Below, piece by piece: positions 17,340 through 26,247 of a stretch of 64,000 nt of DNA. The notes beneath the pieces are model-generated. The model saw nothing but the letters and a program-made list of their open reading frames with translations. It did no database searches and was not told the DNA's origin. The position numbers and the translations under genes are program-made. Each line of letters opens with the position of its first letter. Positions within the stretch are counted from its first letter, which is position 1. The DNA is from Hyphomicrobium sp. (lineage in GTDB: Bacteria > Pseudomonadota > Alphaproteobacteria > Rhizobiales > Hyphomicrobiaceae): positions 1-64,000 of the forward strand of contig PERT01000013.1 in NCBI GenBank assembly GCA_002928955.1, in the 5' to 3' direction.

Positions 17340-17795
17340 TTAGCCACGGCTGCTTGCGGACGCCAGGATGTCTGCCATGGCCTCGACCGCCAATTCATAA
17401 CCCTTGGCACCGAGACCGCAGATCACGCCCATCGCCGCCAGCGAGACGTGGGAATGTTGGCGGAAGCTTTCGCGGCGGAAGATATTGGAGAGGTGAACTT
17501 CGATCACCGGCAATTCTGCGGCTTGAAGGGCGTCCAGGATCGCGACCGAGGTGTGTGTGAGGCCACCGGCGTTGATGATAATGCCGCGGGCGTTGTCACG
17601 CGCGTCCTGGATCCAGCCGATCAACTCACCTTCGCTGTTGGTTTGGCGGAAATCCACGGCAATCCCGAGCGTCGACGCTCGGTCTTCGGCGCGCAATTTG
17701 ATTGCGGCCAGCGTGTCGCGACCGTAGATGGCCGGTTCTCGCTTGCCCAACATGTTGAGATTGGGCCCGTTGAGGACGTAGATTGGTTTTCCCAT
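17340..17795 (-). CDS. aroQ: Type II 3-dehydroquinate dehydratase
   Basis: 151 residues, normal length. [19 protein letters not shown] carries the catalytic Tyr/Arg loop, [13 protein letters not shown] and [15 protein letters not shown] carry the substrate-binding residues and active His. It dehydrates 3-dehydroquinate in the shikimate pathway. It is the first gene of the aroQ-accB-accC-aat run; about 220 bp with no gene separates it from the upstream dsbA-like gene. Confidence 0.95.
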   Translation of the reverse strand: MGKPIYVLNGPNLNMLGKREPAIYGRDTLAAIKLRAEDRASTLGIAVDFRQTNSEGELIGWIQDARDNARGIIINAGGLTHTSVAILDALQAAELPVIEVHLSNIFRRESFRQHSHVSLAAMGVICGLGAKGYELAVEAMADILASASSRG

Positions 17796-18014
17796 CGCTC
17801 TCCGAGGCGCACGCCCATCTGAAACGTGGTTGTCCTGCAGGTGCAGCTCGCAAAGTCGCGCTTTGTCCGATAAGCCACCGTGGACATCAGAGCCATCGTC
17901 TAACAGCTTTCCCGCACCTGCGAAAGAGCGGGAGACATCCGACCTGTTGAGAGTTTGAGCAGTGTTCAGTAAGTTCGGAGAATCTGGGCGGTCAGCGACT
18001 CCGGCTGGGGTGGT

Positions 18015-18920
18015 TCAGCAGACTGAGCAGCCGTTCTTGCGGATTTCGCCAGCGAGCTTGGCAATCTGCTCATACAGATCCTCCGGTGCGCCCGGAATCG
18101 ACTTGTCGCCGACCAGAAAATGAGGCGTGCCATTGATCCCCATCTTCTGGGCCAGCGCGCGCACTTTCTCGATTTCCGCCGTCACTTCAGGGCCGTTCAT
18201 GTCTTTTTTCAGCTTGGCGATGTCGAGCGACACTTTTTCGGCGATCTTCAGGCTCGTGGCCTCATTGAGCTGTCCCTTGGCCTCCAGCAGCCCGCGATGC
18301 ACCTCCCAGTATTTGCCCTGAATGCGGGCAGCCAACGCGACCCGCGCAGCTTCTTCCGAACCCTTGGAAAGTATTGGCAATTCCTTGAACACGACCTTCA
18401 CCTTCGGATCCCTGTCGAGGAGCTTGATGATCTCTGGCAACCCGCGCTTGCAGTACCCGCAGTTGTAATCGAAGAACTCGACAACCGTGACATCGCCCTT
18501 CGGATTGCCACTGAACGGTGCATCGGGCCGACGGAAGATCTCACCCGCGTTCTCGGTCAAAGCGGCCTTGAGCTTCTCGGACTGGATCTTTTCCATCTTC
18601 TGCTCGAGAGCGCCCTGGATCTCGAGGAACAGCTCGGGGTTGGCCACCAGATAGTCTTTGATTATGGTCTCGATCGCCTTTTTCTGATCTGGCGAGAACA
18701 GGCTTGGTGTGGCTGAGGGCTGGGTCGCAGCCGGTGTGGCGGTCACCGCTGGAGCTCCGGCAGAACCGGCCTGCGAGGGCGACTGACACCAAACCGCTGC
18801 TGCCAAACCGGCCGTGATCGCGAAACAGGCGGCGGCCAGCCGATTCGAGCGCGCGCCGCGTTTTGTGCCACGAGCCGCGATGCACGACGGGCGACGGCGC
18901 GGTATTGAACGGAAGGGCAT
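18015..18920 (-). CDS. DsbA-family thiol:disulfide oxidoreductase
   Basis: 301 residues. A long basic N-terminus and hydrophobic signal (about 28-45) lead to an Ala/Pro/Thr linker, a helical segment, then a thioredoxin fold with VVEFFDYNCGYCKRG (C154-G-Y-C157) and the cis-Pro loop GINGTPHFLVGD. It resembles the Com1/ScsC-like DsbA group acting in periplasmic disulfide exchange. The protein ends C-S-V-C: an extra CxxC at residues 298-301. It is followed by aroQ on the same strand, with the M48 protease gene just upstream. Confidence 0.88.
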   Translation of the reverse strand: MPFRSIPRRRPSCIAARGTKRGARSNRLAAACFAITAGLAAAVWCQSPSQAGSAGAPAVTATPAATQPSATPSLFSPDQKKAIETIIKDYLVANPELFLEIQGALEQKMEKIQSEKLKAALTENAGEIFRRPDAPFSGNPKGDVTVVEFFDYNCGYCKRGLPEIIKLLDRDPKVKVVFKELPILSKGSEEAARVALAARIQGKYWEVHRGLLEAKGQLNEATSLKIAEKVSLDIAKLKKDMNGPEVTAEIEKVRALAQKMGINGTPHFLVGDKSIPGAPEDLYEQIAKLAGEIRKNGCSVC

Positions 18921-19015
18921 GTCGTCTCCGAGGTGAGTTTAACGGGGCGGCAAAAATCAGCCGATCTGGACAGGCCATCAGGCTGAGCATGGGCCCTGAG
19001 GGTGTCTTACGGCGA

Positions 19016-20458
19016 TCACGACTGAGGTAGCTTGTAGTTGATGACGTCCTCGTTGTTCGCCCAAACCGGTGTTCCGGCCTTCAAGCGGGTTTGTGCACGT
19101 TTGGCAAAGATCTGGGCCTGTTTAAGGTCGCCTTCGAAAAAGTGAGCTTGTGCCTGCATGGCGTCGGCCTCGGGGGCCCGGTTCTGCTTGAAGTAGGCGT
19201 TGGCCAGAAGCCGGTAGGCGCGGGGGTTCTGATCTTCGATCAGCGATTTGCGCAACAATTCGACGGATTCCGCGACCGCTCCCGGCTCATCCCCGCTTTG
19301 CAATGCGGTAGCCAGTTGCACGCGAATGAGGCTGGCGTCGGGCGCGAGCTTCAGCGCTTGCTTGAGGTTCGGGATGGCCTCTTTCATCTTGCCCGAACGC
19401 ATGTAGAGATCGCCCTTCACTTCCCAGAAATAGGGATAGTCCGGTTTTTCGCGGATCAGACCGTCGACTTCGGCGGTGGCCGCCTCGAGTGCGCCCTGTC
19501 CGCCCTGGAAGTAGCGTGCAAGCGCACGCGCGTATCGTGCCGGCAGGCTCCTGTCGGTCGCCGGATAACGGTTCAGCACAACGCCCGGTCTATCGAGATA
19601 GCCGGCGAGCTTGGCGCGCATCAGATCATGACGCAGTTGAAGCTGCGGCGGGTCCTTCTCGGCGTAAAGCGGGCTCTTTTCAACCAGCTCCCTGAGCCGT
19701 GCTAGGCGATCGGTGGCAACCGGATGGCTGCGCACGAAGGCGTCCTTGTGCGCCTCCGAGATGTACTCCTGCTGCGCGAAGCGCTCGAATGTCTCAAGCA
19801 TGCCGCGGCCAGATTGCTTGGTCGCGTTCAGAAACGAAAGCCCAGCCTGGTCCGCAGCGCCTTCCTGCGAACGCCGTTCGGCCAACAGCGAGCGCAGGAT
19901 GATTTCATTGCCAGCACCGAGAATGCCCTGACCCGCACCGCCCACCTCGCGGCCCTGATCGCCACCGGCAACCGCACCGCCGATGATTGCACCGATGCCG
20001 AGGATCTGGACCAGAAGCGCACGGGTCTGGTCCCTGGCGATGCGGGCCCGGAGAGCCGCCAGGTGTCCGCCGGATATATGTCCGGTCTCATGGGCGATGA
20101 CGCCGATCACCTGATTGGGCGTGTCGGCTTGAGTCAACGATCCCGTGTGGATGAAGACGTTGCGGCCATCGAGCACGAAAGCGTTGAAGCTGTCGTTCTT
20201 GACGATGCGCATCTGCACCCGGCCAGTGCCGAGGCCGGCCGCGCGGAACAATGGCCGGGCGTAGTCGTTGAGCAGGTTCTCGATCTCGGTATCGCGGATC
20301 AGAGGTAGGCCCTGGGCCTGGGCCGAGGGGGGGGCGAGCGTGCCGCAAGCCAACAGCGCAGTGAGGCCCGTCGTCGCCATCCGCCAGACGCGTGGCAGAA
20401 GACCGTTTCGAACGGCGGACTGCCAAGCGCGGCCTGAAGTGAAAGTGCGTGCCATCAT
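19016..20458 (-). CDS. M48 family zinc metalloprotease with TPR tail (BepA-like)
   Basis: 480 residues from ATG 20458; TTG 20497, GTG 20494 and ATG 20380 are alternatives. After a signal peptide (ending SAQA) comes the peptidase domain with HETGHISGGH (HExxH zinc motif) and the downstream EEGAADQAGLSF-like Glu ligand region. The C-terminal half holds tetratricopeptide-like helices (KGDLYMRSGKMKEAI). BepA-type proteases act on outer-membrane protein assembly in the periplasm; bamB lies elsewhere in the window. It precedes the DsbA-like gene by 95 bp on the same strand. Confidence 0.88.
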   Translation of the reverse strand: MMARTFTSGRAWQSAVRNGLLPRVWRMATTGLTALLACGTLAPPSAQAQGLPLIRDTEIENLLNDYARPLFRAAGLGTGRVQMRIVKNDSFNAFVLDGRNVFIHTGSLTQADTPNQVIGVIAHETGHISGGHLAALRARIARDQTRALLVQILGIGAIIGGAVAGGDQGREVGGAGQGILGAGNEIILRSLLAERRSQEGAADQAGLSFLNATKQSGRGMLETFERFAQQEYISEAHKDAFVRSHPVATDRLARLRELVEKSPLYAEKDPPQLQLRHDLMRAKLAGYLDRPGVVLNRYPATDRSLPARYARALARYFQGGQGALEAATAEVDGLIREKPDYPYFWEVKGDLYMRSGKMKEAIPNLKQALKLAPDASLIRVQLATALQSGDEPGAVAESVELLRKSLIEDQNPRAYRLLANAYFKQNRAPEADAMQAQAHFFEGDLKQAQIFAKRAQTRLKAGTPVWANNEDVINYKLPQS

Positions 20459-20724
20459 GATGCCCGTGGTATCGCTTCCGATGATATCGCTCACCAACCG
20501 CGAACTGCGTCCGCGCTGATGCGCTGCTTTCCTGGCTAACGAACAACGTACGGGCGAACCGTAGATGCCGAGATCGGGGGCGTCAACGCACTGCCTTAAG
20601 AGTATTTTACCCCGTCGGAAGCAGTTCGGCGGCGAGATCGACCACCCGGTCGAGCAACGGGGAACCGCCTTTGCTAAGGCACATCAACGGTTTGGAATTA
20701 GGCAGGAACAAGGCGCGAGCAAAA

Positions 20725-21924
20725 ATGGACGGTCTTGGAAAGATGAGCCTGGACGCGCGCGGCCATTCGGGCCTCGCCGCATCTCGCCGCAGCGACATCG
20801 CGAGCTTCATCGTGATGGACGTGATGGCCGCAGCCGCGGCCCGGGAGGCAGCAGGCCATAGGGTGATCCACATGGAAGTCGGCCAGCCAGGGACCCGCGC
20901 CCCGCGAGCCGCACGCGAGGCGTTGATCCGCGCGATCGAGACCGAGCCACTTGGTTACACTCTGGCGCTGGGACTGCAGCCGCTGCGAGAACGGATCGCG
21001 CGCCACTACCTCGATGCCTACGGTGTCCCGGTCCCCGCCGAGCGCGTGGTCGTCACCTCAGGCTCGTCCGCGGCATTCGTGCTCGCATTTCTAGCGTTGT
21101 TCGATGTGGGCGCACGGGTTGCGCTGCCGTCGCCCGGCTACCCGTGCTACCGGCACATCCTGACGGCGCTCGGGTGTTCGCCGCTGATGCTCGAAACCGG
21201 TCCGGACACCCGATGGATGCCGACCGCCGAGGGTGTGCTGGGCGCGGCCGGGCCATTGGCCGGGCTGTTGGTGGCGTCGCCCGCGAACCCGACAGGCACC
21301 ATGATCGAGCCCGATCGCCTGCGTCGCCTGGTCGACGCCTGTGCCGCCCGCAAGATGTGGTTCGTCTCAGACGAAATTTATCACGGACTGACCTACGGCC
21401 TCGCGGCTTCGACCGCGCTCGCTTGGTCAGATGAAGCGGTCGTCATCAACAGTTTCTCGAAGTACTATTCGATGACCGGGTGGCGCGTCGGCTGGATGGT
21501 GGTGCCTGAGCGGCTCGTCCGCCCCATTGAGCGACTTGCGCAAAACCTCTACATCTCGCCGCCGGCCGCGGCTCAAGTGGCAGCCCTCGGCGCTTTCGAG
21601 GGGTTGGACGAGCTCGAGGATAACAGGCGCATCTACGGGAATAACCGCGCGCTGCTTCTCGATGCGCTTCCGGCGGTAGGGTTCACAAAAATCGCGCCTG
21701 CGGATGGGGCCTTCTATTTCTATTGCGACATCGCGCACCTGACGGACGACAGTCTTGCTTTCAGCCGGTTGATGCTTGACGAAACCGGGGTTGCCGCGAC
21801 TCCGGGTGTCGATTTCGATGGTGTCAACGGCAAACGCTTCATCAGGTTCTCGTACGCCGGAACACCAGCGGATATGGCGGAGGCACTTGAACGGCTGAGT
21901 GGCTGGGCAAGGCTCAAAGGGTGA
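20725..21924 (+). CDS. Class I/II pyridoxal-phosphate aminotransferase
   Basis: 399 residues from ATG 20725 (ATG 20743, preceded by GGAAAG, is equally possible). The fold-type I signatures are present: HMEVGQPGTRAP, the cofactor loop VVTSGSSAAF, ASPANPTGTM, WFVSDEIYHGLTY and the Schiff-base lysine in NSFSKYYSMTGWRVGW, with C-terminal RFSYAG providing the carboxylate-binding Arg. This subgroup is annotated as aspartate- or branched-chain/aromatic-type aminotransferase; the substrate cannot be read from sequence. It is convergent with rne. Confidence 0.9.
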   Translation: MDGLGKMSLDARGHSGLAASRRSDIASFIVMDVMAAAAAREAAGHRVIHMEVGQPGTRAPRAAREALIRAIETEPLGYTLALGLQPLRERIARHYLDAYGVPVPAERVVVTSGSSAAFVLAFLALFDVGARVALPSPGYPCYRHILTALGCSPLMLETGPDTRWMPTAEGVLGAAGPLAGLLVASPANPTGTMIEPDRLRRLVDACAARKMWFVSDEIYHGLTYGLAASTALAWSDEAVVINSFSKYYSMTGWRVGWMVVPERLVRPIERLAQNLYISPPAAAQVAALGAFEGLDELEDNRRIYGNNRALLLDALPAVGFTKIAPADGAFYFYCDIAHLTDDSLAFSRLMLDETGVAATPGVDFDGVNGKRFIRFSYAGTPADMAEALERLSGWARLKG

Positions 21925-22012
21925 ACGGGCGCTGGGCGCGGGTGTTGGGAGTGGATCGTCCGCGAATGGAACCTGTTGCCGTCACGGGCGTTGTGCACGT
22001 GGCTGGCGGGGC

Positions 22013-22048
22013 GGACTGCGGCGGCGAACGGATCGCGCACCGCAGTCC
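22013..22048. terminator. Hairpin between convergent aminotransferase and rne genes
   Basis: GGACTGCGG (22013-22021) and its complement CCGCAGTCC (22040-22048) form a perfect 9-bp stem with an 18-nt loop. There is no T-run on either side, so it is at best a weak or factor-assisted bidirectional terminator. Confidence 0.4.
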
Positions 22049-22058
22049 ACATACACCC

Positions 22059-25000
22059 TCACTCTCCGCCGAAGCGCCGAGACCACCAGCCTTTGCGTAC
22101 CGGTTGTTCGGCTGCACCCACGTCGGCTTCGGTTGCCCCCGTGTCCGGACGCACGACTACGCGCTCGATCTTCGGCTCGCTCGCTGTGGCCAGGGACCTT
22201 TGCCGATGACGGGGTATTTCCGTCTCGGAATTCGGCTCCGATTTCAGCTCTGGCGTCGTCATCGGGTCGGGCGATGGTGCTGAGGGCGATCGAGCTCCAG
22301 CGTCCGGCTCGGACACTCCCGTGAACTGCGCGTCGCGGGGCGTCGCCGCTGCTTCCAGATTTTCTACGCCGCTCACCGGTCGCTCGTCGCTGTGTCCCCG
22401 GAAGCGGCCTCGAACCCGTCCGCCGCCTGACGCGTCGTCACGCCCAGAATTGCTTTCAAGGTTCGTGTCAGGGCGGAGGTCTGCGTTGCGGCCCTGCGCT
22501 CGATCGTTGTGGCCGTTTTGGTCGGTTCGGCTTGGCTTGTTGCCGTCCATTTTTGCAAATGACCCACTGTGATCGTCATCCGGGTCGCGCCCGTCCAACA
22601 TCGGGACCTCGTCCTCCGTGGCCGCGAACGGCTGCACGTCAAATCCTGGCACGCCGTTTCCATTGCCGTCTCCGCGCTCACGGTTGCGGCGTCCACCACG
22701 GCGCCCGCGCCTGCGCCCGCGACGGCGCTGATCGCCGTCCGCACCGCTGCGCGTTTCGCCGTTGCCGTCGTCTCCCGCACCATCGGGGTTGTCGTCGCCT
22801 GCGCCGGCATTGATCTCGGTTACGCCGTCGTCGTCAGCCGGATCATCGGGAGTGAAGGTGATGCGATCGCCGCCCGGGTCCGAGCCGTGGCGTTCGTCGT
22901 CGCCGTCGGCCGCGTTACCGCTGACGCCAATGGCGCCCGACGCGATGCGTTCACCATCGGCACGATCGCCGCGCCGGCCACCACGGCGTCTGCGGCGACG
23001 CTTGCGGCGGCTCCCATCGTCGGCGCCCGAAGCGTCGCGATCCCTTTCACCATCGGCGTCTCCGCCACGGCCGCTTGGCAGGCTCTCTCGTGGCTCCCGG
23101 CGGAACGTCCTTTGGTCGGTGCGCGGGGCTTCGGGACCCTCGTCGTGATCATGTTCCTCGACATCGGAGACCCGATCGCCGTCGTTGTCGGCGTCCTGGT
23201 CCTCGCCGTCGAAGCCCCAGTCCATGTTGACGGCATTCCGGTCGACGCGCCGCAATGGCGTTGCGACGATGGCGGACGCACCTTTCTCGATCGTATAATT
23301 CGCGCCCTGCAACTTGTCGGATCCTTGCACGGTGACGGGCAATCCAAGCCGCGCCTCCATGTCGATGATGAAGGCGCGCTTGTTGTTGAGGATGTAGAGC
23401 GCCACCGTCGGTGTCGTCGTGGCGATCAGCGGCGTGCGGGCGCCCGCGGTGACGGCATCTTCGAGACCACGCAATACTGCCAGCGCCACGCTTTCAACGG
23501 AGCGGATGATGCCGGTGCCCTGGCAATGCGGGCACTGCGTGGTCGAGCCTTCCAGAACGCCGGTTCGCAGACGCTGCCGTGACATTTCCATGAGGCCGAA
23601 GTGGCTGATGCGCCCTAGTTGGATCCGCGCGCGGTCGAACCGGAGCGCATCCTTCAAGCGGCGCTCGACCGCCCGGTTGTTGCGCTTCTCGTCCATGTCG
23701 ATGAAGTCGACGACGATCAAGCCTGCGAGGTCGCGCAGCTTCACCTGGCGCGCAATCTCGTCCGACGCTTCGAGGTTGGTGTTGAGCGCGGTCTCTTCGA
23801 TCGAAAATTCTCGGGTCGATTTGCCCGAGTTGACGTCGACCGCGACCAGAGCTTCGGTCTGGTTGATGACCAGATAGCCGCCCGAGCGCAAGGTGACGTA
23901 GGGGCTGAACATTGCGTTCAATTGCCGTTCGATGCCGAAGCGCGTGAACAAAGGTTCTGGTGCCTGGTATTCAACGACGTTCTTGGCGTGGCTTGGCATC
24001 AACATGCGCATGAAGTCGCGCGCATCGCGATGAGCCTCGGAGCCGGCCACAATGATCTCGTCGACGTCCTTGCCGTAGAGGTCGCGAATCGAGCGCTTGA
24101 TGAGGTTGCCTTCCTCGTAGACGAGGCTCGGCGCTTCACTCTGCAGCGTCATGTCGCGGACGCTTTCCCACAACCGAAGCAGATACTCGAAGTCGCGCTT
24201 GATCTCTTGCTGCGTGCGGGCTGCACCCGCCGTGCGAATGATGAGCCCCATGCCTTCCGGCACCTCGAGGTCCTGGGCTATGGCCTTCAGGCGCTTGCGA
24301 TCCTGCGGGCTGGAGATTTTGCGGCTTATTCCGCCGCCACGGGCGGTGTTCGGCATCAAAACGGTATAGCGGCCGGCCAGCGACAAATAGGTCGTGAGTG
24401 CGGCGCCCTTAGTGCCACGCTCTTCCTTGACGACTTGGACAAGGATCACCTGCCGACGCTTGATCACTTCCTGGATCTTGTAGCTACGCGTGCGGCGGCG
24501 GGTGCGCGGCCGACTGGAGAATTCCTCGAGCGCGTCCTCCGAACCGACTTGATCGACATCGGCAGATGCGGCTCCACCAGCCACTTCCCGGATGCTGTCC
24601 GTGTCATCGCCGTTGCGATCGCCATCGATGGCGTCGTCACGGTGCATTGGCTGGCTTGCTGCCGATGGACCGCCATGGCCACCAGGGTGTTCACCGTCGT
24701 TGCCGCGGCTATGGTGGCTTTCGTCCGGCTCCCGATCGTTTGCGTCCGGCGCGGGCTCGAACCCGCCAACAGTCTCCGGCGGAGGCATTTCCTGGATCGG
24801 GTCATCGATCAGGCCCGTCTGATCGGCAAATGTAGCCGAAGCCGCATCGTCGTCCTCATGGCCAGAGCGCGGCTCCGCCTCTTCGTGATGATCAGCGCCG
24901 TCGGTATCGTAATCACTTTGCGGTCCGGCATCGATGTCGTTGTCAGAGTCCCCAGTGGCCCGCTGTGCCGATGCTTGACCCGTTGGGTGGCTCGGCCGTA

Positions 25001-25355
25001 CCTGACGCCGGCGCCGGGCAACCGCTTCCGCCCGCGCATCGGCCTCGGCCTCTTCCTCGGCTTCGGCGCGTGCTTCCTCGTCGATGAGCGCCTGCCGGTC
25101 GGCCATCGGGATCTGGTAATAATCGGGATGGATTTCGTTGAAAGCCAGAAAGCCGTGCCGATTGCCGCCATAGTCGATGAACGCCGCTTGCAGCGACGGT
25201 TCGACCCGCGTGACTTTGGCAAGATAGATATTGCCGCGCAGCAATTTCCGGGCAGCGCTCTCGTAATCGAACTCCTCTACCCGGCCTCCACGCAGAACCA
25301 CGACCCGGGTCTCTTCCGGATGAGTGGCATCAATAAGCATTTTGTTGTGTGACAT
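22059..25355 (-). CDS. rne: Ribonuclease E
   Basis: 1098 residues. The N-terminal S1 domain (GNIYLAKVTRVEPSLQAAF) is interrupted after about residue 90 by an acidic, low-complexity insert of roughly 190 residues, then resumes at KIQEVIKRRQ. The catalytic DNase I-like part has VAVDVNSGKST and LIVVDFIDMDE, carrying the metal-binding aspartates, and the Zn-link C608-P-H-C611. The C-terminal half is disordered, with Arg-rich RNA-binding blocks alternating with acidic stretches, and ends KGWWSRRFGGE. It is the scaffold of the RNA degradosome. The acidic insert in S1 is known from alphaproteobacterial RNase E. It is divergent from the amidase gene across a long leader. Confidence 0.96.
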   Translation of the reverse strand: MSHNKMLIDATHPEETRVVVLRGGRVEEFDYESAARKLLRGNIYLAKVTRVEPSLQAAFIDYGGNRHGFLAFNEIHPDYYQIPMADRQALIDEEARAEAEEEAEADARAEAVARRRRQVRPSHPTGQASAQRATGDSDNDIDAGPQSDYDTDGADHHEEAEPRSGHEDDDAASATFADQTGLIDDPIQEMPPPETVGGFEPAPDANDREPDESHHSRGNDGEHPGGHGGPSAASQPMHRDDAIDGDRNGDDTDSIREVAGGAASADVDQVGSEDALEEFSSRPRTRRRTRSYKIQEVIKRRQVILVQVVKEERGTKGAALTTYLSLAGRYTVLMPNTARGGGISRKISSPQDRKRLKAIAQDLEVPEGMGLIIRTAGAARTQQEIKRDFEYLLRLWESVRDMTLQSEAPSLVYEEGNLIKRSIRDLYGKDVDEIIVAGSEAHRDARDFMRMLMPSHAKNVVEYQAPEPLFTRFGIERQLNAMFSPYVTLRSGGYLVINQTEALVAVDVNSGKSTREFSIEETALNTNLEASDEIARQVKLRDLAGLIVVDFIDMDEKRNNRAVERRLKDALRFDRARIQLGRISHFGLMEMSRQRLRTGVLEGSTTQCPHCQGTGIIRSVESVALAVLRGLEDAVTAGARTPLIATTTPTVALYILNNKRAFIIDMEARLGLPVTVQGSDKLQGANYTIEKGASAIVATPLRRVDRNAVNMDWGFDGEDQDADNDGDRVSDVEEHDHDEGPEAPRTDQRTFRREPRESLPSGRGGDADGERDRDASGADDGSRRKRRRRRRGGRRGDRADGERIASGAIGVSGNAADGDDERHGSDPGGDRITFTPDDPADDDGVTEINAGAGDDNPDGAGDDGNGETRSGADGDQRRRGRRRGRRGGRRNRERGDGNGNGVPGFDVQPFAATEDEVPMLDGRDPDDDHSGSFAKMDGNKPSRTDQNGHNDRAQGRNADLRPDTNLESNSGRDDASGGGRVRGRFRGHSDERPVSGVENLEAAATPRDAQFTGVSEPDAGARSPSAPSPDPMTTPELKSEPNSETEIPRHRQRSLATASEPKIERVVVRPDTGATEADVGAAEQPVRKGWWSRRFGGE

Positions 25356-26247
25356 TGCATGTGTTCCCTCGCGCGCCGGCTCTGCGGCCCGCCGGTACTG
25401 GATCTTGCGTTATGAAGTGCCGATCCAGCGGCTGCGATACGCCAAGCAAGGGCGCGCGCTTCGAAGGGGTTGTGTGACTGTAGTCGAATGGTGGCGGCGA
25501 CTGTGGCGGTCTCGGACCCGGCTGGCCTAACAGGCCGGGGTCCCATGCGTCGCGAGGACCGGGCTCGGATGAGCTGGATTCCGACGATGCAAGACGAGCG
25601 TTGGTCGCGCATGACGATTTCTTACTTTATTTTGGCGACCCGCCTGCCGGCTTTTCAACCGCGGCGGGCGGGAAACAACGAAAAAACTGGCACGATTGCG
25701 GCATCAAGGTCAGTTTAGCGACACATGTGCACGCTTCTCGGCTCCTCGCTTGCGCCCCTTTCACTTGGCGCCGCGGCAGGAGCCGCATTCAGGCACGGAG
25801 ACGGATCCGAGTGCGTGCTCGCCTCTGCGATCCTTGCCGCACGAATGCGGAGCAAATGGATTTCCGGGCGGCGGAGAACAGCACTCGCAGAACCGTGTAT
25901 CGCGGGAAACCGTCCTTCAGCACTTTCGGCAGTCGCAATCGGATGTGAGGACTGAAAAAGACCGAGCTTGCACCCTGCCAGCAATCCTGTTCCGAAGGCC
26001 TTGACCGCTGACGGCCGGGTCCATCGACTAACGCAAACAACCGTAGGGCTTCACCACAACCGTGGCAAGAGTGCTATAAGCGAATCATGCCACAAGCCAT
26101 GTGACCCGAAGCCACAACTTATGGAGATTGTTTGCGAAAGTCTCGTTAATTTCTGTGCCGGCCTTGGCCTGCACGGCAAAGTGTGGCGCGGAAAGTTGCG
26201 TTGCCGGGAACGGCGCGCGCCGCGTCGAACGGTTCGGGGGGCTGGCC
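25356..26247. promoter_or_regulatory. Long rne / amidase divergent region with rne leader hairpins
   Basis: About 890 bp without a convincing gene. Two strong hairpins lie on the rne side: 25515-25542 (GACCC/GGGTC and GGCC/GGCC stems around a 5-nt loop) and 25639-25672 (a 12-nt arm CCCGCCTGCCGG against 25659-25672). RNase E genes often carry structured 5' leaders through which the enzyme limits its own mRNA, so these are candidates. On the amidase side a TATAAG at 26075 could be a -10, but no good -35 is visible. Confidence 0.45.

Noticed and set aside
23619-25352. 577-codon plus-strand frame antisense to rne
   Set aside because: Composition follows the third-position bias of the opposite strand; no ribosome site or family. 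It is a high-GC shadow of rne.
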